In this document: positions 36,400-44,889 of the stretch, piece after piece
How positions within the stretch are numbered: the first letter of the stretch is position 1
Layout: each line of letters opens with the position of its first letter
NCBI RefSeq assembly: GCF_013403865.1
Contig: NZ_JABFDK010000001.1
Coordinates: forward strand, 806,001 to 870,000
Length of the DNA stretch: 64,000 bases
DNA from: Winogradskyella costae
Lineage (GTDB): Bacteria > Bacteroidota > Bacteroidia > Flavobacteriales > Flavobacteriaceae
Direction of reading: 5' to 3'
Translations under genes and position numbers: made by a program
The notes under the pieces: model-generated
What the model was told of the DNA's origin: nothing
The model's database searches: none
The model's input: only the letters and a program-made list of their open reading frames with translations

Positions 36400-38535
36400 A
36401 TGCGCTTTTTAAAAATTCTTTTTCTTTTCGTTGTTTTTCAAGTTTCTGCCCAACAAGGTGGGATGTGGATCCCTTCACTTTTAGAAGGTATGAACGAAGA
36501 CGAAATGCAAAGTTTGGGCAGTAAATTAACAGCTCAAGACATTTACGATGTTAACAATTCTAGCTTAAAAGATGCCATTGGACATTTTAATGGAGGCTGT
36601 ACTAGCGAAGTGATTTCGGACCAAGGCTTAGTCCTTACCAATCATCATTGTGGGTTTGGCCAAATTCAATCGCATTCGTCTTTAGAAAACGATTATTTAA
36701 AAGATGGTTTTTGGGCCATGAATTTAGAAGATGAATTACCAAACGAAGGTTTATATATTGAATTTATTGTGAGTATTCATGATGTTTCAGAAGTGGCTTT
36801 AAAAAGTATTACTGAAACCATGACCGAAACAGAAAAGCAATCTCTAATTTCAAAAAACACAAACGCAGTTTTAAAAACTTGGCCAAAAGAATCTTGGCAA
36901 GATGTAAAAACTAAAGCCTTTTATGAAGGTAATCAGTACTTTCTCTTTGTAACAGAACGTTTTGAAGATATTCGTTTAGTTGGTGCACCTCCAACAAGTA
37001 TTGGTAAATTTGGAAGTGACACAGATAATTGGGTTTTCCCTAGACATACTGGTGATTTTTCTATGTTTAGAATTTATGCAGATGCTAATAACAGACCTGC
37101 AAAATATAGTAAAGACAACAAACCTTACAAGCCAAAACATTACCTACCTATTTCGTTAGATGGTGTTGAAGAAGGCGATTTTACCATGGTTTTTGGTTTT
37201 CCTGGAACGACTAGCGAATATTTACCTGCAGTTGCTATAGAACATATTACAAAAGAATTTAACCCAACAAATATCGCTATCAGAGAAGCAGCTCTAAAAG
37301 TTATTGATCAAAAAATGAAAGAAAGCGATGACGTAAGAATCAAATACGCTTCGAAACAAGCACGAATTGCGAATTCTTGGAAACGATGGATTGGTGTTAA
37401 CTTAGGTATAGAAAAAAGTAACGCTGTTGAACAACGTAGGACATTTGAAGCAACGTTTACTAAAGCTTTAAAAGAAAAAGGGCTAGAAGAAAAATACGGA
37501 CATATACTTTCTGAGTTTGATAAGTTATATAAGGATTTTGCACCTATAAATATTAAACATAGAAACTTTATAGAAGTGTTTTTAACAACCAATGAGTTGA
37601 TGCAAATGACATTTAGAGCTTACCAAGTTGAGCAAGCCATAATTGACAACCCAGAAATTCTTGAAAGAGGGAAAGAGGTGTTAACGGGTCAATTACAAAG
37701 TATTCATAAAAATTTTGATAGTGATTTAGATAAAGGTGTTTTTGAAAACGTGATGAACATTTACCAACCCAATAACGTAAATTCATTAATATACGGTGAA
37801 ACTGCTTTTACCAATTTAGATTCGGCTTTACAATTATTAGAAGGTGATGCTGAAACAGTTATCAAAAATCTTAATAACGATGCTGCTTATGCGTATGCAA
37901 AACCAATTATCGCTGAATTTTTTAATACGCTCAATCCTGAATACCAAGAAAAAAACGCGCCAATTACGGCTTTACAAACGCAATATATGACCGCGTTAAT
38001 GGAAGTTTTACCTAACGAACGTTATTTTCCTGATGCTAATAGTACACTTCGTGTTACTTACGGTCAAGTACGAGGGTATTCTCCAAGAGACGCCGTCTAT
38101 TACGAGCCCGTAAGTTATTTAGACGGTGTGATTGAAAAGTATATTCCTGGTGATTACGAATTTGATGTACCACAAAAGCTAATTGATTTGTATGAGGCGA
38201 AAGATTATGGGCAATATGCAGATAGCAACGGAAAGGTACCAGTTTGTTTTTTAGGAACCAACCACACTACTGGTGGGAATTCGGGAAGTCCTGCTATTGA
38301 TGCCGAAGGAAATTTAGTTGGTTTAAATTTCGATAGAGTTTGGGAAGGGACTATGAGTGACATGAATTACGATCCGGAAATCTGCCGTAACATTATGGTA
38401 GATTTACGTTATGTGCTTTTTATTGTTGATAAATATGCTGGTGCACAACACTTAATTGATGAAATGACCTTAGTACATCCTAAGAAAAATGATTCTAAGA
38501 AAAAGAAGGGAAGAAGAAAGAGTAAAAAGAAGTAG
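36400..38535 (+). CDS. S46-family dipeptidyl-peptidase, DPP11-like
   Basis: This 711-residue exported serine peptidase has a signal peptide (MRFLKILFLFVVFQVSAQ) and the S46 motifs: catalytic His in LTNHHCGFGQ (residues 80-88), the Asp region VFPRHTGDFSMFRIYADA, and Ser in TGGNSGSPAID. Eighteen residues after that Ser comes Arg in NFDRVWEG, the position that distinguishes Asp/Glu-specific DPP11 from hydrophobic-specific DPP7 (Ser655/Arg673 in the Porphyromonas enzyme). It should release dipeptides in the periplasm for amino-acid use. C-terminus is very basic (KKKKGRRKSKKK), an unusual tail. Confidence 0.9.
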   Translation: MRFLKILFLFVVFQVSAQQGGMWIPSLLEGMNEDEMQSLGSKLTAQDIYDVNNSSLKDAIGHFNGGCTSEVISDQGLVLTNHHCGFGQIQSHSSLENDYLKDGFWAMNLEDELPNEGLYIEFIVSIHDVSEVALKSITETMTETEKQSLISKNTNAVLKTWPKESWQDVKTKAFYEGNQYFLFVTERFEDIRLVGAPPTSIGKFGSDTDNWVFPRHTGDFSMFRIYADANNRPAKYSKDNKPYKPKHYLPISLDGVEEGDFTMVFGFPGTTSEYLPAVAIEHITKEFNPTNIAIREAALKVIDQKMKESDDVRIKYASKQARIANSWKRWIGVNLGIEKSNAVEQRRTFEATFTKALKEKGLEEKYGHILSEFDKLYKDFAPINIKHRNFIEVFLTTNELMQMTFRAYQVEQAIIDNPEILERGKEVLTGQLQSIHKNFDSDLDKGVFENVMNIYQPNNVNSLIYGETAFTNLDSALQLLEGDAETVIKNLNNDAAYAYAKPIIAEFFNTLNPEYQEKNAPITALQTQYMTALMEVLPNERYFPDANSTLRVTYGQVRGYSPRDAVYYEPVSYLDGVIEKYIPGDYEFDVPQKLIDLYEAKDYGQYADSNGKVPVCFLGTNHTTGGNSGSPAIDAEGNLVGLNFDRVWEGTMSDMNYDPEICRNIMVDLRYVLFIVDKYAGAQHLIDEMTLVHPKKNDSKKKKGRRKSKKK

Positions 38536-38560
38536 GCAGTAGCCAATATATAAAACATTA

Positions 38561-38598
38561 AGCCCTCACAAGTTATTAGAACTCGTGAGGGCTTTTTT
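38561..38598 (+). terminator. Terminator after the S46 peptidase gene
   Basis: Stem AGCCCTCAC.AGTT / AACT.GTGAGGGCT with a single unpaired position and loop ATTAG, followed by a run of six T residues. Confidence 0.8.
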
Positions 38599-38652
38599 AT
38601 GTATTTTTATAAAATATTACACAATAACGATAAGCATAGACGCCTTATACCT

Positions 38653-39945
38653 ATGAAAAAAGTATTACTATATTTCTTCTTATTTTGTTTTTGCATTAGT
38701 TCTTCACAAAGTTTTTACGATGAGGGGAATGAAATAGATGGAAAAGATTCTAAAGGTCGTGAGCACAAAAACTATTTTCATTTAGTTGGCGACGTAAAAG
38801 AAGTAGAGGTTATTACTGAAAGAAAATCAAAAATAGATACTACAAACCAAAAATTCATATCCAAGCATAAAAGAGAGTTTAATATAAATGGTTATATGCT
38901 AAAAGAATACTCGGCTCAACAAGATGATTCATTGTTTCTGAATAAGCAAAACACTTTTGACAACAAAGACAATCCACTATTAAAATCTGAATATGCAATA
39001 CGATGGATTTGGATTAAAGACAGCATGGTATCAACGAATGAAATAAATAGTTATCATGAAAAATACACTTATGATTCTGAAAATAAATTACTAACTAAGT
39101 ATCAAAAAACAAATAAACAGAAAGCATTTTACATTTCGGAAAGGTATTCATATACACATGGAAAACTATTTAAAAAGGAAAATCTAAATAATCATATCGA
39201 TACAAATATCTATAGTTTTGCAATGTGCAGAGGGGATGGATATTATTTAAACGATTTTGCGACAGAATATGAGTATAATAAAAGTGGCTACTTAATAAAT
39301 ACTAAAAAATATATTGACACATTACAATCAGTACGTTATCGAGACACTTTAGTAACGGTAAACTTTCGCGATACAATTATAAAAAACCGAAAAACTTCAA
39401 TCCCTCTAATCAGGGAAGATCGCAAACTAGATTTTTCCAATTTTATTCTAGAATATGAAGATCAATTTCAATATGACAAGCAAAATAGAATGATTTCAGA
39501 AAAAACCATAAATCATTATAATTCTTACCATTCTGAGGGTGAGATTATCTATGACTATTTCGGAAATAAAAAACAAAAAACATTAAGAAAACCTAAAAAT
39601 GGTCTTACAAGTGGCAACCTAAACCAATACATTATTATTAGGAAAGACACATTGGTGCATAAAACATGGTATTTTAATAAAAAGGAAGGAGAAAAAAAAT
39701 TGAGCACTGAATATTTCTATAACTTAGATGGAAGCTTTAAGAAAAATTCTTACAGTAATAACGAAATTAGTAGAGTACAATTTTATAATACTAGAAAACA
39801 CTTAATTGAAGAAAGAGATTTAAGAAACAATACGTTAAGACAAATAAATTACAAGTATGACAAAAACGGTAATGTTATTGAAAAAATAACTTTATACAAT
39901 GGAGTTATCAAAGAGAAAATTACAAGAAAAATAAGTTATTATTAA
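38653..39945 (+). CDS. Exported YD-repeat-like protein, unknown function
   Basis: This 430-residue protein has a signal peptide (MKKVLLYFFLFCFCISSSQS), chosen as the start at 38653; an upstream ATG at 38599 adds 18 basic residues. The body contains repeated YxYDxxNxLxxK motifs (YTYDSENKLLTKYQ, FQYDKQNRMISEKT, YKYDKNGNVIEKIT), reminiscent of RHS/YD repeats that form beta shells. No toxin or core domain is visible, and no T9SS sorting domain. It may be a cell-surface or periplasmic protein. Base composition is even more AT-rich than its neighbours. Confidence 0.65.
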   Translation: MKKVLLYFFLFCFCISSSQSFYDEGNEIDGKDSKGREHKNYFHLVGDVKEVEVITERKSKIDTTNQKFISKHKREFNINGYMLKEYSAQQDDSLFLNKQNTFDNKDNPLLKSEYAIRWIWIKDSMVSTNEINSYHEKYTYDSENKLLTKYQKTNKQKAFYISERYSYTHGKLFKKENLNNHIDTNIYSFAMCRGDGYYLNDFATEYEYNKSGYLINTKKYIDTLQSVRYRDTLVTVNFRDTIIKNRKTSIPLIREDRKLDFSNFILEYEDQFQYDKQNRMISEKTINHYNSYHSEGEIIYDYFGNKKQKTLRKPKNGLTSGNLNQYIIIRKDTLVHKTWYFNKKEGEKKLSTEYFYNLDGSFKKNSYSNNEISRVQFYNTRKHLIEERDLRNNTLRQINYKYDKNGNVIEKITLYNGVIKEKITRKISYY

Positions 39946-40047
39946 ATCTATAAAGTAAATTTCTCTATTTAAAGTCCTTACGCCACCTTAAGTGAAATTG
40001 CCTTTGCTGCAATTTTGTATCAAGAACCACTAAAAATAAAAACTGAA

Positions 40048-40518
40048 TTATTTCAATATGCTCTTCACGATTTTCATATGATGATTAGTATGTGCTTCCA
40101 AGAATTGAACAACCCTTGATTTATTAATATTCCCAAATAAGGGATGTTTAAAATAAGCATTTGGATCTAAAGTTGCTATCCCTTTTATATGAGCTCTAGC
40201 TTCTGCTAATTGTAAAATAATATCATCCTTTACGATTGTTTCAGGTGGAGTCACATATTTTGGCGCTTTTGCTTTTCCTCTTGGAAAGAATCTAAATTTT
40301 AATAACAACTTACCTATAAAACTAAAATTATCCTCATACAACGCTGGATCAGAATTCTGCATCGTTGTCACAACAGCATTAATAACTTTTAAGCTATGAT
40401 CTAAATGCCATGCAACGTTGGCTTTTGAGATGCTTGCCTTTGTGGCTTCACTATTGGAAATTAAACCCTCCATGAAGTTTAATTTATTTTGTAAAACTGT
40501 AATGTCTACTGAACTCAT
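40048..40518 (-). CDS. DUF1569/DinB-like four-helix protein
   Basis: This 156-residue protein matches the DUF1569 branch of the DinB-like fold: WHLDHSLKVIN near residue 35 and the C-terminal HPLFGNINKSRVVQFLEAHTNHHMKIVKSI, where His residues would bind metal. I start at ATG 40518 (MSSVDITVLQNK); the longer frame to 40563 has an unlikely hydrophobic start. Family members act on small thiols or are uncharacterised. Its neighbours do not clarify the role. Confidence 0.8.
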   Translation of the reverse strand: MSSVDITVLQNKLNFMEGLISNSEATKASISKANVAWHLDHSLKVINAVVTTMQNSDPALYEDNFSFIGKLLLKFRFFPRGKAKAPKYVTPPETIVKDDIILQLAEARAHIKGIATLDPNAYFKHPLFGNINKSRVVQFLEAHTNHHMKIVKSILK

Positions 40519-40600
40519 TTTAGTTTTTATTGAAAGGTAGTTATAATAAAAAATCCCAAACACTAATGCTTGAGATTTTTAAAAATTCTATATCAATTAA

Positions 40601-40640
40601 TGAGATTGCTTCATCGCTAAAAAGCGTTTCGCAATGACAT
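40601..40640 (+). repeat. Degenerate dispersed palindrome (GAGATTGC...GCAATGAC type)
   Basis: TGAGATTGCTTC and GCAATGACAT flank an inner stem CGCT/AGCG, so the outer ATTGC/GCAAT and the inner stem give a hairpin. The sequence resembles the intergenic palindromes with GAGATTGC and GCAATGACG arms that are scattered in many Bacteroidota genomes. Only one copy is in this window. Confidence 0.5.
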
Positions 40641-40647
40641 TCATTGA

Positions 40648-41964
40648 TTAATACCTGTAATGCTCAGGTTTATATGGACCTTCAACTTTAACACCAATAT
40701 AATCAGCTTGGTATTCTGCCAATTCAGTTAACTCAACACCAATTTTTTCTAAGTGTAATTTTGCTACTTTTTCATCTAAATGCTTTGGCAACATATAAAC
40801 ATCATTTCCATAAGCTTCAGAGTTTTTCCAAAGTTCAATCTGAGCTAAAGTTTGGTTTGTAAATGAGTTACTCATTACAAAACTTGGATGACCTGTTGCA
40901 CAACCTAAGTTTACTAAACGACCTTCGGCAAGTAAAATAATATCTTTTCCGTCGATGTTATATTTGTCTACTTGAGGCTTAATGGTATCTTTAGTAGCAC
41001 CATGTTTCTCGTTTAACCAACCTACTTGAATTTCGTTATCAAAGTGACCAATATTTGCTACAATCACTTTATCTTTCATTGCTTCAAAATGCTCAGCACG
41101 AACGATATCTTTATTTCCAGTTGTTGTGATAATAATATCAGAATTACCAACAACGGTTTCTAATTTTTTTACTTCAAAACCGTCCATTGCAGCTTGTAAA
41201 GCACAAATTGGGTCAATTTCAGTAACAGTAACAATAGAACCTGCACCTTTAAAAGAAGCCGCTGTACCTTTACCAACATCACCATAACCACAAACCGTTA
41301 CACGTTTACCAGCTAACATAATATCTGTTGCACGACGAATGGCATCAACTGCAGATTCTTTACAACCGTATTTATTATCGAACTTAGATTTTGTTACAGA
41401 ATCGTTAACGTTAATTGCTGGCATTGTTAATGTACCATTTTTAACACGTTCGTATAATCTGTGAACTCCTGTTGTAGTTTCTTCAGAAAGACCTTTAATT
41501 CCTGCAGATAATTCTGGATACTTATCTAAAACCATATTTGTTAAATCTCCACCATCATCTAAAATCATGTTTAATGGCTTACGATCTTCACCAAAGAATA
41601 AGGTTTGTTCAATACACCAATCAAATTCTTCTTCTGTTAATCCTTTCCATGCGTAAACCGCAGTTCCGGCATCAGCAATTGCAGCAGCAGCCTGATCTTG
41701 CGTAGAGAAAATATTACAAGAACTCCAAGTTACCTCAGCACCTAGCGCTTGTAAAGTTTCTATTAAAACTGCCGTTTGAATCGTCATGTGAAGACATCCA
41801 GCAATTCGCGCTCCTTTTAAAGGTTGCTCATTCTTATATTCTTCACGTAAACTCATTAAACCTGGCATTTCTGCTTCAGCTAAATTAATTTCTTTTCTTC
41901 CCCAAGCCGCAAGCGACATATCTTTTACCTTGTTCGGTACGTAAGCAACTGTTTTATTACTCAT
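40648..41964 (-). CDS. ahcY: Adenosylhomocysteinase
   Basis: AhcY hydrolyses S-adenosylhomocysteine to adenosine and homocysteine in the methyl cycle. This 438-residue protein shows [17 protein letters not shown], the substrate region [13 protein letters not shown]-binding [20 protein letters not shown] and the C-terminal YRY that ends the family. NAD domain and catalytic residues appear complete. A TAnnTTTG box lies about 100 bases upstream of the ATG. The genes around it are transcriptionally separate. Confidence 0.96.
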   Translation of the reverse strand: MSNKTVAYVPNKVKDMSLAAWGRKEINLAEAEMPGLMSLREEYKNEQPLKGARIAGCLHMTIQTAVLIETLQALGAEVTWSSCNIFSTQDQAAAAIADAGTAVYAWKGLTEEEFDWCIEQTLFFGEDRKPLNMILDDGGDLTNMVLDKYPELSAGIKGLSEETTTGVHRLYERVKNGTLTMPAINVNDSVTKSKFDNKYGCKESAVDAIRRATDIMLAGKRVTVCGYGDVGKGTAASFKGAGSIVTVTEIDPICALQAAMDGFEVKKLETVVGNSDIIITTTGNKDIVRAEHFEAMKDKVIVANIGHFDNEIQVGWLNEKHGATKDTIKPQVDKYNIDGKDIILLAEGRLVNLGCATGHPSFVMSNSFTNQTLAQIELWKNSEAYGNDVYMLPKHLDEKVAKLHLEKIGVELTELAEYQADYIGVKVEGPYKPEHYRY

Positions 41965-42064
41965 ATTATCTTCTTTGTTTTTATATTATAAAACACCTTT
42001 GGGTTTAGCGCTTAAATAGTTAAATTCGCTTATCTAAAAAATGCTAAATCTGCCTTAGGCGATG

Positions 42065-42072
42065 CAAAGATA
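42065..42072 (-). promoter_or_regulatory. -7 promoter box of ahcY
   Basis: Minus-strand TATCTTTG fits TAnnTTTG and is about 100 bases upstream of the ahcY ATG, giving a leader of about 90 bases. No TTG is seen at the usual spacing, so the -33 part is weak. Confidence 0.45.
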
Positions 42073-42095
42073 ATCAATAACATTCAGAATTCTAA

Positions 42096-42722
42096 ATGCC
42101 ACTATACAAATCCATTAGTGTAAATTCACAAACTACTGTTAAAATCTGGAAGATTGAAGAATCTTATGATGCTCTATTTCAGCCATTAGATTTAAAACCT
42201 CAAAGCTTACAACGTGTATTGGGCATGAAAAGTGAGCTACACCAACGTGGATTTTTGAGCGTTAGACATTTGCTACACGAGTTTGGTTATACAGACCGAG
42301 ATTTGTACTATGACGACAATGGAAAACCGCATCTTAAAGATGGAAAACATATTTCAATTACACATTCGTTTACATTTTCTGGCGTTATTGTTAGTGATAA
42401 TGAAGTCGGCATTGATATTGAAAAGCAACGTGAAAAAATAGGAGTCATTGCTCATAAATTCGTCGATTATGAATATAATTATTTAAAATCTACAGACGAA
42501 GACTACATTAACAGACTTACTATAATTTGGGGAATTAAAGAATCGTTATACAAGCTTTTTGCAACTCCAGGCATGCTATTTAAAGAGCATTTTTTGGTTA
42601 TTCCGTTTATGTTGAAAGATGGAGAAACTGTCGCTTGGATAGATTACAACAACAAAAAATACAGATATAATACGGCTTTTTTAGAATTTGAAGGCTTTAC
42701 TTGTGCTTATGTGATTCCGTAA
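42096..42722 (+). CDS. 4'-phosphopantetheinyl transferase, Sfp type
   Basis: This 208-residue enzyme transfers 4'-phosphopantetheine from CoA to acyl- or peptidyl-carrier proteins. The two signature blocks are VGIDIEKQREK (metal-binding Asp/Glu) and IIWGIKESLYKLF (WxxKE), with ISITHSFTFSG between. Length is that of the short Sfp subgroup. The next gene starts one base inside its stop (TAATG), so they are co-translated. No polyketide or NRPS cluster is near. Confidence 0.9.
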   Translation: MPLYKSISVNSQTTVKIWKIEESYDALFQPLDLKPQSLQRVLGMKSELHQRGFLSVRHLLHEFGYTDRDLYYDDNGKPHLKDGKHISITHSFTFSGVIVSDNEVGIDIEKQREKIGVIAHKFVDYEYNYLKSTDEDYINRLTIIWGIKESLYKLFATPGMLFKEHFLVIPFMLKDGETVAWIDYNNKKYRYNTAFLEFEGFTCAYVIP

Positions 42723-43465
42723 TGAATAATATCTTCAAAAATATAATCGACGCTGCAGACAAGGATATTAAACAACTAGCTGTTTTAATAGACCCTGATA
42801 AAATGAGGGTAGAAACTGTTTCTAGTTTTATAACTAAAGTCAACCAATCTATCGCTACACATATTTTTGTTGGAGGGAGCGAAGTTGATGAAGGGGTAAC
42901 CGAAACTTTAGTCGCCGAAATAAAAAGACACACCGCGCTGCCTGTAATTCTATTTCCTGGAGATGTCATTCAAATTACAGATAAAGCGGATGGCATTTTA
43001 TTTTTGTCTTTAATTTCTGGTCGAAATCCTGATTACTTAATTGGTAAACAAGTGGAAGCCGTTTCAAAACTAGTAAAGACCAAACTTGAAATTATCCCAA
43101 CAGGTTATGTGCTTATAGAAAATGGAAAAGAAACCGCAGTGCAACGTGTCAGTGAAACAAAACCGCTAAAACGAAATGACCTTCAAACCATAAAAGATAC
43201 CGCAAAAGCTGGTGAATTATTAGGTATGAAACTTATATATCTCGAAGCTGGTAGCGGAGCCACACACCCTATTGATCTTTATATTATTTCTGAAGTTAAG
43301 CGTCAATTAAACATCCCACTAATTGTTGGTGGAGGCATTAGAACTAAAATAGAACTAGATTCCGCTTATAACGCTGGCGCCGATTTAGTTGTTATTGGAA
43401 CAGCTTTTGAAAATGACGTGACCTTTTTTGATAAATTGAAAAAACAGCAAATATTCAACTCTTAA
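42722..43465 (+). CDS. Geranylgeranylglyceryl/heptaprenylglyceryl phosphate synthase-like protein
   Basis: This 247-residue TIM-barrel protein belongs to the GGGPS/PcrB family, which joins a polyprenyl diphosphate to sn-glycerol-1-phosphate. Visible motifs are VLIDPDKM near the N-terminus, FVGGSEVDEG, FPGDVIQITD, MKLIYLEAGSGATHPI and IVGGGIRTKIELDSAYNAGADLVVIGTAFEN, the phosphate-binding barrel end. Start ATG 42722 overlaps the PPTase stop; a frame from 42701 is the same frame extended. Homologues occur in many Flavobacteriia, with a role in prenyl-glycerol ether formation that I take from family knowledge. Confidence 0.88.
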   Translation: MNNIFKNIIDAADKDIKQLAVLIDPDKMRVETVSSFITKVNQSIATHIFVGGSEVDEGVTETLVAEIKRHTALPVILFPGDVIQITDKADGILFLSLISGRNPDYLIGKQVEAVSKLVKTKLEIIPTGYVLIENGKETAVQRVSETKPLKRNDLQTIKDTAKAGELLGMKLIYLEAGSGATHPIDLYIISEVKRQLNIPLIVGGGIRTKIELDSAYNAGADLVVIGTAFENDVTFFDKLKKQQIFNS

Positions 43466-43482
43466 TAGTTAAGACCATTACA

Positions 43483-43743
43483 ATGAACATATCAATCGAA
43501 TTACAATTATCACCCTTAAAAGACGATTACGAACCTCATATCATTGACTTTATAAAACACTTACGAGCTTCAGAATTCACCGTTTTAGAAAACCCACTGA
43601 GCACTCAAATTTATGGTGATTATGATTCTTTAATGCCGTTTTTAACTCAAGAAATAAAACGCTCATTTTCAGAAATTGATATTGCCGTATTACAAATGAA
43701 GATTGTAAAGACAGACCGAAGCGATTATGAACCACATTTTTGA
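43483..43743 (+). CDS. Thiamine-binding (MTH1187/YkoF-type) small protein
   Basis: This 86-residue protein is a single MTH1187/YkoF-type domain. The conserved segment NPLSTQIYGDYDSLMPFL and the opening ISIELQLSPLKDDYEPHI match thiamine-binding members. It is followed by a PnuC-family transporter, whose start lies inside its 3' end (17-base overlap), and then by a kinase, all before a TPP riboswitch-controlled receptor. I therefore infer a cytoplasmic thiamine-binding role in uptake or salvage. Confidence 0.82.
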   Translation: MNISIELQLSPLKDDYEPHIIDFIKHLRASEFTVLENPLSTQIYGDYDSLMPFLTQEIKRSFSEIDIAVLQMKIVKTDRSDYEPHF

Positions 43744-44359
43744 TTTTCTATTTTCACAATATTCAGATTACGAAACGACTGATATAATTTTGGAAATCGT
43801 AGCCGTTATATTTGGTTTTTTATCGGTTTGGTATTCTAAACAAAATAAACTTTTGGTGTTCCCTACAGGAATGTTAAGTACACTCATTTTTGTTTACCTA
43901 CTATTAAAGTGGGAACTTCTTGGCGACATGATGATTAATGCTTATTACTTTTGCATGAGTGTTTATGGCTGGTATATATGGACACGCAAAGTAGATGCTA
44001 CACACGTTACTCAAATATCAAAAACCACAACGAAAGAAAAAAAACAAAGTATCGCTATATTTATAGCAACCCTAATATTTGTCTTCATTGTCTATAGAGT
44101 TTTTGACAAGTGGAATGGCTGGGTAGCTTATGTCGATACTGTAACAACAGCTATATTCTTTGTAGGCATGTGGTTAATGGCAAGACGAAAATTAGAAAAT
44201 TGGATATTATGGATTATAGGAGATGTGATTTCTGTACCTTTATATTTCTATAAAGGATTTACGTTTACAAGTTTTCAATATTTAGGATTTACAGCAATAG
44301 CAATATTTGGTTATTTAGCATGGAAGAAGCACTTAAACAACAACCATCAGACTGCATAA
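43727..44359 (+). CDS. PnuC-family transporter, probably thiamine (PnuT-like)
   Basis: This 210-residue protein has about seven hydrophobic helices and the PnuC family pattern YTFLSVWYSKQNKLLVFPTGMLST-type (sequence here: GFLSVWYSKQNKLLVFPTG) and NAYYFCMSVYGWYIWTRK, plus WMWLMARRKLENW-like (here MWLMARRKLENWILW) and DVISVPLYFYKG. PnuC homologues import nicotinamide riboside or, in the PnuT branch, thiamine. The thiamine-binding neighbour and the riboswitch-controlled receptor 3 kb downstream support PnuT, but substrate is not proven. Its start overlaps the upstream gene and its end overlaps the kinase gene by 40 bases. Confidence 0.88.
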   Translation: MNHIFDFLFSQYSDYETTDIILEIVAVIFGFLSVWYSKQNKLLVFPTGMLSTLIFVYLLLKWELLGDMMINAYYFCMSVYGWYIWTRKVDATHVTQISKTTTKEKKQSIAIFIATLIFVFIVYRVFDKWNGWVAYVDTVTTAIFFVGMWLMARRKLENWILWIIGDVISVPLYFYKGFTFTSFQYLGFTAIAIFGYLAWKKHLNNNHQTA

Positions 44360-44889
44360 AAGTCGTTGTATTTGGACCTGAATCCACAGGAAAAACAACA
44401 CTTTCTAGGCAATTAGCCAAGCATTACCATACCGTTTGGGTGCCAGAATTTTCACGCGCGTATCTTCAAGATAAGTGGAATAACGAACGTAAAATTTGTG
44501 AACCTAAAGACATAATTCCTATAGCGATTGGGCAGATGAAACTTGAAAACGAATTAGCACAAAAAACGGATTCAGTCTTAATTTGTGACACCAATTTACT
44601 AGAAACTAAAGTCTATAGCGAAGCTTATTACCAAGGCGCATGTGACGCTCTTTTAAAAACATATGCTTTAAAAAATTTTTACGACCTTTACTTTTTAACC
44701 TATATTGACACACCTTGGGAAGCAGACGACCTAAGAGATAAACCCAATGAACGCGAACATATGTTTCACGCTTTCGAATCCGCTTTAAAAACACATAATA
44801 AACCCTATGTACTTTTAAAAGGAAACAAAGAAGAACGTCTAAAATTAGCCGTTGAACATATTGACAACTTATTAACCAAGAAGACATGA
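44320..44889 (+). CDS. NadR-like P-loop kinase (kinase domain only)
   Basis: This 189-residue protein has a Walker A GPESTGKTTLS at residues 19-29, as in the ribosylnicotinamide kinase half of NadR, and the conserved blocks VPEFSRAYLQDK, ICDTNLLETKVYSE, DTPWEADDLRDKPNER. It lacks the adenylyltransferase domain of NadR. A kinase paired with a PnuC-family importer normally traps its substrate by phosphorylation. In this context thiamine is a candidate substrate, nicotinamide riboside an alternative. It overlaps the transporter by 40 bases and the next ATG by four (ATGA). Confidence 0.85.
   Translation: MEEALKQQPSDCIKVVVFGPESTGKTTLSRQLAKHYHTVWVPEFSRAYLQDKWNNERKICEPKDIIPIAIGQMKLENELAQKTDSVLICDTNLLETKVYSEAYYQGACDALLKTYALKNFYDLYFLTYIDTPWEADDLRDKPNEREHMFHAFESALKTHNKPYVLLKGNKEERLKLAVEHIDNLLTKKT

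Noticed and set aside
41965..42095. Possible SAH or SAM riboswitch upstream of ahcY
   Set aside because: The roughly 90-base leader has no recognisable conserved core of these classes; only a -7 box is supported.
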